From Arthrobacter cavernae (GTDB lineage: Bacteria > Actinomycetota > Actinomycetes > Actinomycetales > Micrococcaceae): a DNA stretch of 64,000 nt. Below are positions 35,780 to 45,047 of the stretch, in pieces. Numbering within the stretch: position 1 is the stretch's first letter; each line of letters opens with the position of its first letter. The stretch lies in NCBI RefSeq assembly GCF_017368795.1, contig NZ_JAFNLL010000025.1, positions 46,774 to 110,773 on the forward strand, read 5' to 3'. The position numbers and the translations under genes are program-made. The notes beneath the pieces were generated by a model that was given only the letters and a program-made list of their open reading frames with translations, was not told where the DNA came from and ran no database searches.

Positions 35780-36489
35780 CAGACATCTGCGTCCTGGTGG
35801 TCGAAGACGAACCGGTCGCCGCCGCCGCCCACGCCGTGTACGTGGGCCGGATGGCGGGCTTTGTCCTTGCCGGAACCGCCCCGGACGGCCAGTCGGCCCT
35901 GCGGATCATGGGCGAATTCACCGCCGCCGGAACCCCCGTGGACCTGGTGCTGCTGGACATGAACCTGCCCGATCTCCATGGCCTCGACGTGGCCCGCCGG
36001 ATGCGGGCCGCCGGGCTGTTCGCCGACATCATCGCCATCACGGCGGTCCGCGAACTCACCATTGTGCGCAGCGCCGTGTCCATCGGCGTGGTCCAGTACC
36101 TGATCAAGCCGTTCACCTACGCGACGTTCGCCGACAAGCTCAGCAGCTACCGGGCGTTCCGTGAACAGCTGGCGTCGTCGGCGTCGGGCATTTCCAAGGC
36201 CGGCGCCTCCCAAAGCGATGTTGACCAGGCATTCGCAAGCCTGCGCGCGCCCACGGACCTTCCGCTCCCCAAGGGCTTGTCCGCGTCCACCCTGGACTCG
36301 GTCAAAGAGCTTATGCGGGGGCAGGAGCAGGCCGTCTCCGCGAACGAGGTCATGGAAGCGCTGGGCATGTCCCGCGTGACCGCGCGGCGCTACCTCGAGT
36401 ACCTCGCCGACGCCGGCGTTGTCACCCGGGCGCCACGCTACGGCACCCCGGGCCGCCCGGAAAACGAATACGGCTGGAACCGGGCCTAG
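35776..36489 (+). CDS. Response regulator, CitB/DcuR type
   Basis: 237 residues. Receiver domain with phospho-acceptor D61 in LLDMNLPD, acidic pair near residue 10, Thr and Lys switch residues (AITAVRE, YLIKPF). The C-terminal HTH (about 180-225) reads VSANEVMEALGMSRVTARRYLEYLADAG, as in DcuR/CitB/DctR regulators. Together with the sensor it most likely activates dctA. Its stop is two bases from the convergent prpE stop. Confidence 0.93.
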   Translation: MTDICVLVVEDEPVAAAAHAVYVGRMAGFVLAGTAPDGQSALRIMGEFTAAGTPVDLVLLDMNLPDLHGLDVARRMRAAGLFADIIAITAVRELTIVRSAVSIGVVQYLIKPFTYATFADKLSSYRAFREQLASSASGISKAGASQSDVDQAFASLRAPTDLPLPKGLSASTLDSVKELMRGQEQAVSANEVMEALGMSRVTARRYLEYLADAGVVTRAPRYGTPGRPENEYGWNRA

Positions 36490-36491
36490 GC

Positions 36492-38387
36492 TCAGACACT
36501 CTCTGGCCGCAACACGCCCAGCAACTGCCCGATCACGTCCGGATCCTCAATGGTGGAGGGCACAACATAGTCCTCGCCATCGGCGATTTGCCGCATGGTC
36601 TTGCGCAGGATCTTCCCGGACCTGGTCTTGGGGAGGGCCTCCACCACGGTGGCGTGTTTGAAGTCGGCCACCGGTCCGATGTTCTTCCGGACGAGGGCGA
36701 TCAGCTCGCGGAGCAGCTCGCCTTCGTCGGCCGTGACCCCGGCTTTGAGCACCACATAGCCGCTGGCGTGCTGGCCCTTGAGGGGATCCGCCACACCGAT
36801 CACGGCACATTCGGCCACGGCCGGGTGGCTCGCGATGACCTGCTCAATCGCACCGGTGGACAGCCGGTGGCCGGCAACGTTGATGATGTCGTCGGTCCTG
36901 CCCATGACGAAGACGTAGCCATCGGCATCCTGGTAGCCGCTGTCGCCGGTGGCGTAGCTGCCCTCGAAGGCCGCCAGATACGAGGACACATAGCGGTCAT
37001 CGTCCTGCCACAGGGTGGCAAGTGTGCCGGGAGGCAAGGGGAGCCCCAGGACAATGTTGCCTTCCTCCCCTTGCTGCACCGGCGCGCCGGATCCGTCAAC
37101 AATCTTCAGCTCGAAGCCAGGCATGGGCAGGGTAGGCGAACCGGCCTTGAAAGGCAGATCCTCCAACCCGCGCGGGTTGGCACAGATGGCCCAGCCGGTT
37201 TCGGTCTGCCACCAGTGGTCCACCACGGGCACCCCCAGGACCTCGCCCGCCCAGCGGTAGGTGTCCGCATCGAGCCGTTCGCCGGCCGCAAACAGGGTTC
37301 GCAGGGTGGAGACGTCGTAGCGGGCCAGCTCTGCGGCCTGCGGATCGGCCTTGCGAATCGCGCGCAGGGCCGTGGGCGCCGTGAACAACACATTGACCTT
37401 GTGGTCCTGCACCACGCGCCAGAAGGCCCCCGCGTCCGGAGTTCCCACCGGCTTGCCCTCATAGAGGACTGTGGTGGCGCCGGCCAGCAGCGGGCCATAA
37501 ACAATGTATGAGTGGCCCACCACCCAGCCGACGTCGGACGCCGTCCACATCACGTCACCGGGACCGACGTCGTAGATGTTCGCCATGGTCCAGCTGAGCG
37601 CCACAGCGTGGCCGCCATTGTCCCGCACGACGCCCTTGGGCGTGCCGGTGGTACCGGAGGTGTACAGAATGTAGAGGGGATCGGTGGCCGCGACGTCCAC
37701 GGCTGCCGCCGGGACGGCTGCTTCCATGGAAACGTCCCAGTCCGCCCACGCGCCATGCCCGGCTGCCACATGCGCGAAGCCTTCCCGGGCCTTGACGATG
37801 ACGGGCGTATTGCGCGCGCCGGCGAGTTCGAGGGCTTCGGCAACGGCCGGCAGATATTCCACACGACGGGAAGGCTCGATCCCGCCGGACGCCGTAACAA
37901 CCGCCGACGGGCCGGCATCCTTGATCCTGGCGGCAAGCTCCTTGGGGGCGAAGCCGCCGAACACCACCGAATGCACCGCTCCGAGCCGCGCCGTCGCCAG
38001 CATCGCGATCACGGCCTCGGGGATCATGGGCATGTAAATGACCACCCTGTCGCCCTTCCGGACACCTTGCGCACGCAGAACGCCGGCGAAACGTGCGACC
38101 AGGCCGGTCAGTTCGGTGTAGCTGTACCTGCGCTTCACTCCCAGCATCGCCGAGTCATAGATGAGCGCGTCCTGATCCCCGCGGCCGGCCTCAACATGGC
38201 GGTCCAGGGCGTTGTAGCTCGTATTCAGCACGCCGTCAGGAAACCAGCGGAACAGCGGGGCGGCCGATTCATCCAGCGCGGTGTCCGGCACCGCGGACCA
38301 CTGCACGCCCTCTGCCGCCTCAAGCCAGAAGGCTTCCTTCTCTTCGATGCTCCGCGAGTATGTTTCCCGGTAATTTCCGCTGGCCAT
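36492..38387 (-). CDS. prpE: Propionate-CoA ligase (acetyl-CoA synthetase family)
   Basis: 631 residues. Activates propionate to propionyl-CoA. AMP-binding P-loop YTSGTTGTPKG, motif WWQTETG (HWWQTETGWAI) and the acylation lysine in KTRSGKILRKTM are intact, and the length fits PrpE rather than FadD. It is transcribed away from a GntR regulator followed by prpD, prpB and prpC, giving a complete 2-methylcitrate pathway. Acetate use cannot be excluded. Confidence 0.93.
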   Translation of the reverse strand: MASGNYRETYSRSIEEKEAFWLEAAEGVQWSAVPDTALDESAAPLFRWFPDGVLNTSYNALDRHVEAGRGDQDALIYDSAMLGVKRRYSYTELTGLVARFAGVLRAQGVRKGDRVVIYMPMIPEAVIAMLATARLGAVHSVVFGGFAPKELAARIKDAGPSAVVTASGGIEPSRRVEYLPAVAEALELAGARNTPVIVKAREGFAHVAAGHGAWADWDVSMEAAVPAAAVDVAATDPLYILYTSGTTGTPKGVVRDNGGHAVALSWTMANIYDVGPGDVMWTASDVGWVVGHSYIVYGPLLAGATTVLYEGKPVGTPDAGAFWRVVQDHKVNVLFTAPTALRAIRKADPQAAELARYDVSTLRTLFAAGERLDADTYRWAGEVLGVPVVDHWWQTETGWAICANPRGLEDLPFKAGSPTLPMPGFELKIVDGSGAPVQQGEEGNIVLGLPLPPGTLATLWQDDDRYVSSYLAAFEGSYATGDSGYQDADGYVFVMGRTDDIINVAGHRLSTGAIEQVIASHPAVAECAVIGVADPLKGQHASGYVVLKAGVTADEGELLRELIALVRKNIGPVADFKHATVVEALPKTRSGKILRKTMRQIADGEDYVVPSTIEDPDVIGQLLGVLRPESV

Positions 38388-38455
38388 GTTGGGCTCCCGT
38401 CCACGTCACTGTGTTGCCCCATGCTATGCGGGCATCGCGGCGCAGGCAAGATCTA

Positions 38456-38527
38456 TGTATACACAGGCGGAGAAAACTCCCCGATTCTTCGAATTTTGCT
38501 GCAACATAAGGCGATTTGTGTATACAC
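38456..38527. promoter_or_regulatory. Two TGTATACA operators between prpE and gntR
   Basis: TGTATACACAGG (38456-38467) and GTGTATACAC (38518-38527). Both share the palindrome TGTATACA; the centres are 63 bases apart, six helical turns. This is the expected pattern for a FadR-type GntR dimer controlling both sides. Confidence 0.7.
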
Positions 38528-38559
38528 TGGTGCTCATCCACAGATCGAGGGGAGGAACC

Positions 38560-39201
38560 ATGCGGGCCAGCGACAAAGCCTATGCAACGCTACGCGAAGA
38601 CATCATCGAGTGGCGCCTGGCGCCGGGCACGGTCCTTGCCGAAGTGGAGCAATCCGAACGCCTCGGCGTCTCGCGCACCCCTGTCCGGGAGGCGCTCAGC
38701 CGGCTCAGCGCCGAGGGACTCACGACGGCGGCGGGCGGCCGCGGCGTCGTCGTCACCGATATCTCCCTGGACGACATCGACGAGATGTTCGAACTGCGCG
38801 AAACACTGGAGGGCAAGGCCGCCGCCCTCGCTGCCGAACGCGGCGAGCGCACAGTGTTCGAGCAGCTGCACGCAGCCCTCCTGCGGGCGCCGGAGCTGAT
38901 CAGTGAAAGCGATCCGGCCAGGCACGAGTACTACGCCCTGGTGGGGCGGCTCGACGAAGCGATCGACTCCGCCATCTCCAACTCCTACCTCGCCCAGGCG
39001 ATGCGCAGCCTGCGCGTCCACCTGGTCCGCGTCCGCCGCCTCGCGGCCGACGACTCCCAGCGCCTGAACGCGGCCGCCCTGGAGCATGCGGCGATTGCCG
39101 AGGCCATCGCTTCCGGCAACGCCAAGCTCGCCGAAGCGGCCACCACCCTGCACCTCCACCGCAGCCTTTCCCACGTCAAAGCGACCCACTCACCCCACTA
39201 A
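38560..39201 (+). CDS. GntR/FadR-family regulator of the propionate genes
   Basis: 213 residues. N-terminal winged HTH (about 5-70) with [19 protein letters not shown] and [18 protein letters not shown]-terminal all-helical FCD domain (about 78-205) with [13 protein letters not shown] at 38560 follows GGGGAGGA. It lies at the head of the prpDBC operon and opposite prpE, so it probably senses a propionate or methylcitrate intermediate. Mycobacteria use PrpR instead, so this is a different control design. Confidence 0.9.
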   Translation: MRASDKAYATLREDIIEWRLAPGTVLAEVEQSERLGVSRTPVREALSRLSAEGLTTAAGGRGVVVTDISLDDIDEMFELRETLEGKAAALAAERGERTVFEQLHAALLRAPELISESDPARHEYYALVGRLDEAIDSAISNSYLAQAMRSLRVHLVRVRRLAADDSQRLNAAALEHAAIAEAIASGNAKLAEAATTLHLHRSLSHVKATHSPH

Positions 39202-39212
39202 GAAGGAGCACC

Positions 39213-40733
39213 ATGGTTAAGCTCAACCACGTCCGTGTCTACAAGAGCGAAGAGAACCTCGCCCGCGAGGACCAGTTGGCCCACAAGATTGCCGTGGTCG
39301 CCGCCGACCCCGTCGACGTGGCCCCGGAGGTCACCGACATGGTCATCAACCGGGTCATCGACAACGCATCCGTTGCCATTGCCTCGCTGAACCGTGGCCC
39401 CATTGTCGCGGCCCGCGCCCAGGCGCTGACCCATGCACCAAGCACCAACGGCAAGGGCGCCGGCGTCTTCGGCATCGCGGACCGGGTCTCCCCCGAGTGG
39501 GCGGCCTGGGCCAATGGAGTGGCAGTGCGCGAACTCGACTACCACGACACCTTCCTGGCGGCCGACTACTCCCACCCAGGCGACAACATCCCGCCGATCC
39601 TCGCCGTCGCACAGCACGTCGGCGCCAGCGGCAAGGACCTGATCCGCGGCATCGCCACCGGCTACGAGATCCAGGTCAACCTGGTCAAGGCCATCTGCCT
39701 GCACAAGCACAAGATCGACCACGTGGCCCACCTCGGCCCGTCCGCCGCCGCCGGCATCGGCACGCTCCTGGGCCTGGACGTCGAGACGATCTTCCAGTCC
39801 GTCGGCCAGGCACTGCACACCACCACGGCCACGCGCCAGTCCCGCAAGGGCGAGATTTCCACCTGGAAGGCCCACGCACCCGCGTTCGCCGGCAAGATGG
39901 CCGTGGAAGCCGTGGACCGCTCCATGCGCGGCCAGACCTCCCCCGTGCCGATCTACGAAGGCGAAGACGGCGTCATCGCCTGGATGCTGGACGGCCCGGA
40001 CGCTTCCTATGAGGTGCCGCTGCCCGAGGCCGGCGAAGCCAAGCGCGCCATCTTGGACACCTACACCAAGGAACACTCCGCCGAATACCAGGCCCAGGCC
40101 TGGATCGACCTCGCCCGCAAGCTGCACGCCGAGCACCCCGAGGCCACGGACCCATCCAAGGTGCAGTCGATCCTGATCAAGACGAGCCACCACACGCACT
40201 ACGTGATCGGTTCCGGCGCCAACGACCCGCAGAAGTACGACCCCGCGGCCAGCCGCGAAACCCTGGACCACTCCATCCCGTACATCTTCACCGTGGCGCT
40301 GCAGGACGGCTCCTGGCACCACGTTGACTCCTACACCCCGGAGCGTGCCGGCCGTGCCGACACCGTGGAGCTGTGGAACAAGGTCAGCACCGTGGAAGAT
40401 GCCGAATGGACCCGCCGGTACCACTCGCTGGACATCGCCGAGAAGGCCTTCGGCGGTTCCGTGGAGATCACCCTGAACGACGGCACAGTCATCACCGACC
40501 AGATCGCCGTGGCCGACGCCCACCCGCTCGGCGCCCGGCCGTTCACCCGCGAACAGTACATCAACAAGTTCCGCACCCTCGCCGCCGGCCTGGTTGCCGA
40601 AGCCGAAATCGAGCGCTTCCTCGCCGCCGCCGAGGGCCTCGCAGATCTGGGTCCGGGAGAGCTGGACCAGCTGAACATCACCGCCGCCCCCGGCGTCATC
40701 GACCTCAGCAGCGCACCGGCCGGCCTCTTCTAG
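39213..40733 (+). CDS. prpD: 2-methylcitrate dehydratase
   Basis: 506 residues, MmgE/PrpD family. Dehydrates 2-methylcitrate in the propionate pathway without an Fe-S cluster. The conserved block [18 protein letters not shown] and the C-terminal [12 protein letters not shown] are typical. ATG with AAGGAG upstream and only 11 bases after gntR, so it is co-transcribed. The downstream gene starts after 32 bases. Confidence 0.94.
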   Translation: MVKLNHVRVYKSEENLAREDQLAHKIAVVAADPVDVAPEVTDMVINRVIDNASVAIASLNRGPIVAARAQALTHAPSTNGKGAGVFGIADRVSPEWAAWANGVAVRELDYHDTFLAADYSHPGDNIPPILAVAQHVGASGKDLIRGIATGYEIQVNLVKAICLHKHKIDHVAHLGPSAAAGIGTLLGLDVETIFQSVGQALHTTTATRQSRKGEISTWKAHAPAFAGKMAVEAVDRSMRGQTSPVPIYEGEDGVIAWMLDGPDASYEVPLPEAGEAKRAILDTYTKEHSAEYQAQAWIDLARKLHAEHPEATDPSKVQSILIKTSHHTHYVIGSGANDPQKYDPAASRETLDHSIPYIFTVALQDGSWHHVDSYTPERAGRADTVELWNKVSTVEDAEWTRRYHSLDIAEKAFGGSVEITLNDGTVITDQIAVADAHPLGARPFTREQYINKFRTLAAGLVAEAEIERFLAAAEGLADLGPGELDQLNITAAPGVIDLSSAPAGLF

Positions 40734-40765
40734 GCTCCGCCACCGAACCTGGACAGGAGAATCAC

Positions 40766-41671
40766 ATGCTGTACTCCAAGACAACCCCGGAGCAGAAGCG
40801 CCTCGCCCTGCGCGAGATGCTCGCCTCCGGCACCATCCAGCAGTTCCCGGGCGCGTTCAGCCCGCTCTCGGCACGGCTGATCGAGGAAAAGGGCTTCGCC
40901 GGCGTGTACATCTCCGGCGCAGTGCTGGCCAATGACCTTGGCCTGCCGGACATCGGCCTGACCACCCTCACCGAGGTCGCCACGCGCGCCGGGCAGATCG
41001 CACGCATGACCGAGCTGCCCTCCTTGGTGGACGCAGACACAGGCTTCGGCGAGCCCATGAACGTGGCCCGCACCATCCAGGAACTCGAGAACGCCGGCCT
41101 GGCCGGCTGCCATATCGAGGACCAGTTCAACCCGAAGCGCTGCGGGCACCTGGACGGCAAGAACGTCGTCGACGTGGACACAGCCGCCAAGCGCATCCGT
41201 GCCGCCGCGGACGCCCGCCGGGATCCGAACTTCCTCATCATGGCCCGGACCGACATCCGCGCCGTGGACGGGATCGAGGCCGCCCAGGAGCGCGCACGGG
41301 CCTTGGTGGACGCCGGTGCGGACGCCATCTTCCCGGAAGCGATGAAGGACCTCAGCGAGTTCCAAGCCATCCGTGATGCCGTGGATGTGCCGATCCTGGC
41401 CAACATGACAGAGTTCGGCAAGAGTGACCTGTTTACCGTTGACCAGCTCCAAGGCGTCGGTGTGAACATGGTGATTTACCCGGTCACGCTGCTGCGCATT
41501 GCCATGGGGGCTGCAGAGCGTACGCTGGAATCGATCAAGGCCACAGGGTCGCAGGAGGCGCAGGTGGAGAACATGCTCACCCGTGCGCGGCTCTACGACC
41601 TGGTGGACTACGAGGCCTACAACCATTTCGATACCGGCGTTTTCAACTTCCAGATTCCTGGCGTCCGCTAG
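40766..41671 (+). CDS. prpB: Methylisocitrate lyase
   Basis: 301 residues. Splits 2-methylisocitrate into pyruvate and succinate. The KRCGH motif with catalytic Cys126 is present, with metal-binding DADTGFGEP (about 89-97) and HIEDQ. ATG preceded by AGGAGA six bases upstream; the longer frame upstream overlaps prpD and is not used. Confidence 0.95.
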   Translation: MLYSKTTPEQKRLALREMLASGTIQQFPGAFSPLSARLIEEKGFAGVYISGAVLANDLGLPDIGLTTLTEVATRAGQIARMTELPSLVDADTGFGEPMNVARTIQELENAGLAGCHIEDQFNPKRCGHLDGKNVVDVDTAAKRIRAAADARRDPNFLIMARTDIRAVDGIEAAQERARALVDAGADAIFPEAMKDLSEFQAIRDAVDVPILANMTEFGKSDLFTVDQLQGVGVNMVIYPVTLLRIAMGAAERTLESIKATGSQEAQVENMLTRARLYDLVDYEAYNHFDTGVFNFQIPGVR

Positions 41672-41706
41672 GACTTGGGATCCACGAATGAACGAAGGAG
41701 GACAGC

Positions 41707-42846
41707 ATGGAAGCTGTTGACATCAAGAAGGGCCTGGCCGGCGTCGTGGTGGACTACACCGCAGTTTCCAAGGTCAACCCTGACACCAATTCGCTGCTCT
41801 ACCGCGGCTATCCCGTGCAGGAGCTCGCCGCCAAGTGCAGCTTCGAGGAAGTGGCCTATCTCCTGTGGAACGGCGAACTTCCCACAGCGGAGCAGCTTGC
41901 TGAGTTCACCGCCCGCGAGCGCGCCGGACGCCCACTGGACCCGGTGGCGAAGCAGGTCATCGACACCCTGCCGACCACCGCCCACCCCATGGATGTGTGC
42001 CGCACGGCAGCCTCTGTACTGGGTGCCCGGCACGAGCTGGCCGAAGACGCCTCGCCCCAAGCAAACATGAAGAAAGCCATAGACCTCTGGGCGGCCATGC
42101 CGTCCGTCGTGGCCTACGACCAGCGCCGCCGGCGCGGCCAGGACGTGGTGGAGCCCCGGGATGACCTCGGCTACTCCGCGAACTTCCTGTGGATGACCTT
42201 CGGCGAGGAGCCAGTGGATGAAGTCGTGGAGGCGTTCAACGTCTCGATGATCCTCTATGCAGAGCACTCCTTCAACGCCTCCACCTTCACGGCACGCGTG
42301 GTCACCTCCACACTGTCCGATCTGCATTCCGCGGTGACCGCCGCCATCAGCGCGCTGAAGGGCCCGCTCCATGGCGGTGCCAACGAAGCCGTCATGCATA
42401 CCTTCGACGAAATCGGCATCCGCAGCGAGGAATCGCTCGAGGAAGCCGCGGCCCGGGCCAGGGCCTGGATGGAAGGTGCTCTGGCGCAAAAGAAGAAGGT
42501 CATGGGCTTCGGCCACCGCGTCTACAAGCACGGCGACTCCCGCGTCCCCACCATGAAGGCCGCGCTGGACAAGATGATTGCCCACTACGGCCGCCCGGAA
42601 CTGTTGGGCCTGTACAACGGGCTGGAACAGGCCATGGACGAGGCCAAGGGCATCAAGCCGAATCTTGACTACCCTGCCGGCCCCACGTACCACCTCATGG
42701 GCTTCGACACCCCCATGTTCACTCCGTTGTTCGTCGCCAGCCGCATCACCGGCTGGACGGCGCACATCATGGAGCAGCTGGCATCGAACGCCTTGATCCG
42801 GCCGTTGAGCGAATACAACGGCATGGACGAGCGGCACCTGCCGTAG
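41707..42846 (+). CDS. prpC: 2-methylcitrate synthase
   Basis: 379 residues. Condenses propionyl-CoA with oxaloacetate. Citrate-synthase fold with the catalytic His in PLHGGANE, GFGHRVYK, and Asp in FDTPMFTPLFV. Short prokaryotic type I length. ATG after GAAGGAGG. Last gene of the operon; a very strong terminator follows. Confidence 0.95.
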   Translation: MEAVDIKKGLAGVVVDYTAVSKVNPDTNSLLYRGYPVQELAAKCSFEEVAYLLWNGELPTAEQLAEFTARERAGRPLDPVAKQVIDTLPTTAHPMDVCRTAASVLGARHELAEDASPQANMKKAIDLWAAMPSVVAYDQRRRRGQDVVEPRDDLGYSANFLWMTFGEEPVDEVVEAFNVSMILYAEHSFNASTFTARVVTSTLSDLHSAVTAAISALKGPLHGGANEAVMHTFDEIGIRSEESLEEAAARARAWMEGALAQKKKVMGFGHRVYKHGDSRVPTMKAALDKMIAHYGRPELLGLYNGLEQAMDEAKGIKPNLDYPAGPTYHLMGFDTPMFTPLFVASRITGWTAHIMEQLASNALIRPLSEYNGMDERHLP

Positions 42847-42861
42847 CTTTCTGGACTGCAC

Positions 42862-42902
42862 GACGGCGGGCCGGTCACCTTGGAGGTGACCGGCCCGCCG
42901 TC
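42862..42902 (+). terminator. Terminator of the prp operon
   Basis: Perfect 18-bp stem GACGGCGGGCCGGTCACC, 5-base loop TTGGA; 16 bases after the prpC stop and between convergent genes. Confidence 0.88.
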
Positions 42903-42974
42903 GCAGGCCGAACCGGCCGGCGGTCCTAAAGCCGAGGGTTCAAATCCAAAACGTCGCGGACCGTTTCGTTGTCG

Positions 42975-44342
42975 TCAGGGCGTGATCCGGAGCGAGGTGA
43001 TCATCCGCTTGGCGTTCTTGTACTCCGCCGTCTGCATGTAGGCGATGGCTTCGTCCATAGTGCCGAAGGTGAGCGTCCCGCGTGTCATCTCAGGAGGATC
43101 TACCTGTCCGATAACGAAGGCACTGGCAAACATGTAGGGGTCGAATCCAGAGCCCGGCCCGTCGATTTCGTTGATCACCTGATACGGAGCCCTCCCCTCG
43201 GAACCTGCAAGCGTGCTGGTCAGCCCATATGAGGCGAGCACTTTCCCATCACCGTTTTCAAGTGCACGGTAAGCAAAACGGGGCGAGACCGCCAGAGGCG
43301 AAGTGGCGTCGAATGGCTGGTAAGGAAGTGGCACTTCCACGTAGTCCAACACCGTATACGCCAGACCGGGGCCGCTGCCGCCAGGTCCCGGCCGCCCCTG
43401 ATTCTGAACCGTCCCGTAGGCCAGCCGCGCCACGATTTTCTTACCCTCGTCTTCGATAGCCAGGATGAGTCCTCCGCTATCCCCAGGACCTCGCTCGCCC
43501 GGAACAACGCGCCAGCTCTCCGGGTGGCTGAAACTCAATTTCCCGTCGGCGCTGGCGTAGACCTTCCAGCCGTCGGCCACTGACGCAGTAGGCCCCGGCT
43601 GCGTTGCCGGCTGGTCACCGACCAGCTGCGGCCGGAGTTCAACGGGGATCCCCGCCGCGGCGAATCGCTCATCCATCTCCTGGTTCGTCACGACTACGCC
43701 GCACGTTCCAACATCGAAAGATACTCCTCGGCAGTTCCAAGACATCACCCTTGACCACTTGGCCGATAGATCGGTGACAAAACGACCGTTCTGCAGCTTG
43801 GCGAAGTAGTATTCCCCGTCCCAGCCTGGCTCCAGCCGGCTGTACCCCATCCAGCCACCGGCACATCCAATCACGTCGGATTGTGGAGCCGGCAGCTCAC
43901 CAGGAGCGCCTGAATTGATGGTGGAGATGTTACTTGACGAGCATTCTGCTGACCCCGTCGTCGGGAAACCGGGCGAAGGCGTTGGCGTTGACGTTGCATC
44001 TGTTGGCTGGCCCGTTGCCGTGCTGCTCACGGCCGGCGGCGCAGGCGCCGGAACCAGGGACCCCAGGTTGCCGGCCACAACAACCGCGGCCGCTGCCGCA
44101 GCCGCCGCAAGCCCCACAACCGCGGCCCGCAGCCCCCACCGACGCTTGCTGGCCCGGTGCAGGTCAATGGGCGGATCCAGAGGCCCGTCTGCATAGTCAT
44201 CCGAGAACGTCCTGACCTCTTCAGACAGCATAGGTGCCGTTCCGGCGCGTCCGAAGACAGCCTGCGGGTCCGTCAGTGCCGGCCTCGGCGGCTCGGCCAC
44301 GACCGGCTTTGCGTCCCTCATGAGCTGTTCAATGCGATCCAT
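42975..44342 (-). CDS. Membrane protein paired with the ECF sigma factor, possible anti-sigma/sensor
   Basis: 455 residues. Cytoplasmic N-terminus (1-75) beginning MDRIEQLMRDAKP, one membrane helix (about 80-101, Ala/Val-rich), a Pro/Thr/Ser linker, then a large extracellular domain containing several cysteines (for example GCAGGW, NCRGVSFDVGTCG). The start is two bases after the sigma factor stop, so they form an operon, and this layout is the usual one for an ECF anti-sigma factor, although no zinc-binding anti-sigma motif is present. The outside domain resembles no family I can name. ATG at 44342; the upstream extension overlaps the sigma gene. Confidence 0.75.
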   Translation of the reverse strand: MDRIEQLMRDAKPVVAEPPRPALTDPQAVFGRAGTAPMLSEEVRTFSDDYADGPLDPPIDLHRASKRRWGLRAAVVGLAAAAAAAAVVVAGNLGSLVPAPAPPAVSSTATGQPTDATSTPTPSPGFPTTGSAECSSSNISTINSGAPGELPAPQSDVIGCAGGWMGYSRLEPGWDGEYYFAKLQNGRFVTDLSAKWSRVMSWNCRGVSFDVGTCGVVVTNQEMDERFAAAGIPVELRPQLVGDQPATQPGPTASVADGWKVYASADGKLSFSHPESWRVVPGERGPGDSGGLILAIEDEGKKIVARLAYGTVQNQGRPGPGGSGPGLAYTVLDYVEVPLPYQPFDATSPLAVSPRFAYRALENGDGKVLASYGLTSTLAGSEGRAPYQVINEIDGPGSGFDPYMFASAFVIGQVDPPEMTRGTLTFGTMDEAIAYMQTAEYKNAKRMITSLRITP

Positions 44343-44344
44343 GG

Positions 44345-44848
44345 CTAACCCTGCCTTTCGGACATCAGATGAGACGGGACAGCGCTGGCAAAAGCTTTCC
44401 TCGCCCGGTGCAGCCGCACTCCCGCGGCAGAAACGGAACAACCGAGACTTGCGGCGAGTTCCGCCGTCGTCAGCTCGTCCCAGTAGCTCAGCATGAGGAC
44501 CTCACGGTCCTTGTCGTTCAGTCGCGAAAGGACGTCCGCGACGGCGGCGGCCTCCGGACTGCGGTGCGTCTGTGCTGCCGCTCTGGCCTGGTCGGCCAGG
44601 CGCTCGGTGAGTGAGCGCTCGCGTTGGCGTCCGCGGTACTCGTTGCCCACCAGGTTCCGTGCGGTGGCTATGAGCCAGCCGATCCCTGGAACGTCCGGAT
44701 TTTGCTTTTCCCAGGCGATGCGAAAAACGTCCGAAGCCAGTTCCTCGGCCCGCTGGGCGTCACTGATCCGGTACGCGATGTACCTGTATACCCGGCCAAA
44801 GTGTTCGGTGTGCATCGCGATGAACTGATGCTCCCTTGTAGCCAACAT
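44345..44848 (-). CDS. ECF-type RNA polymerase sigma factor
   Basis: 167 residues. Region 2 (about 10-75: HFGRVYRYIAYRISDAQRAEELASDVFRIAWEK) and region 4 (about 105-155: LSRLNDKDREVLMLSYWDEL, SLGCSVSAAGVRLHRARKAF) are both present, with no region 1 or 3. ATG with AAGGGG upstream. The partner membrane protein follows after two bases. A palindrome (44931-44953) about 85 bases upstream may be part of its promoter. The giant surface-protein gene lies 200 bases upstream on the same strand, making it a natural candidate target. Confidence 0.92.
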   Translation of the reverse strand: MLATREHQFIAMHTEHFGRVYRYIAYRISDAQRAEELASDVFRIAWEKQNPDVPGIGWLIATARNLVGNEYRGRQRERSLTERLADQARAAAQTHRSPEAAAVADVLSRLNDKDREVLMLSYWDELTTAELAASLGCSVSAAGVRLHRARKAFASAVPSHLMSERQG

Positions 44849-44930
44849 GGTGTTCCCCTTGCATGCGGACAGTTCCCCCTTGACCCTTAAGTGTCCGCAC
44901 GACGGGAGAAAATTACATCGCTGCAGGAAA

Positions 44931-44953
44931 AAATTTCCTGCAGTCTGCAGCCC
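44931..44953. promoter_or_regulatory. Palindrome upstream of the sigma factor gene
   Basis: CTGCAGGAAA and TTTCCTGCAG arms around AAA. It shares CTGCAGGAAA with the hairpin at 45002-45030. Could be a regulator site or structured leader. Confidence 0.45.
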
Positions 44954-45001
44954 AGCAGTTCCTGGACAACCAGTCATCCGCTCCGGGGCCCGGACGCAAC
45001 A

Positions 45002-45030
45002 GACCGCCTGCAGGAAACCTGCAGGCGGTC
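45002..45030 (-). terminator. Hairpin after the giant protein gene
   Basis: 13-bp perfect arms GACCGCCTGCAGG with loop AAA, 18 bases beyond the stop of the giant gene on the minus strand; no U-tract, so termination may be incomplete into the sigma gene. Confidence 0.55.
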
Positions 45031-45047
45031 CGTTAGGCACTTCCGGA

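Noticed and set aside
42926..42960. tRNA-like fragment: GGTTCAAATCC near 42938 after the prp terminator
   Set aside because: The flanking bases do not pair as a T-stem and no acceptor or anticodon arm can be folded; at most a decayed remnant.
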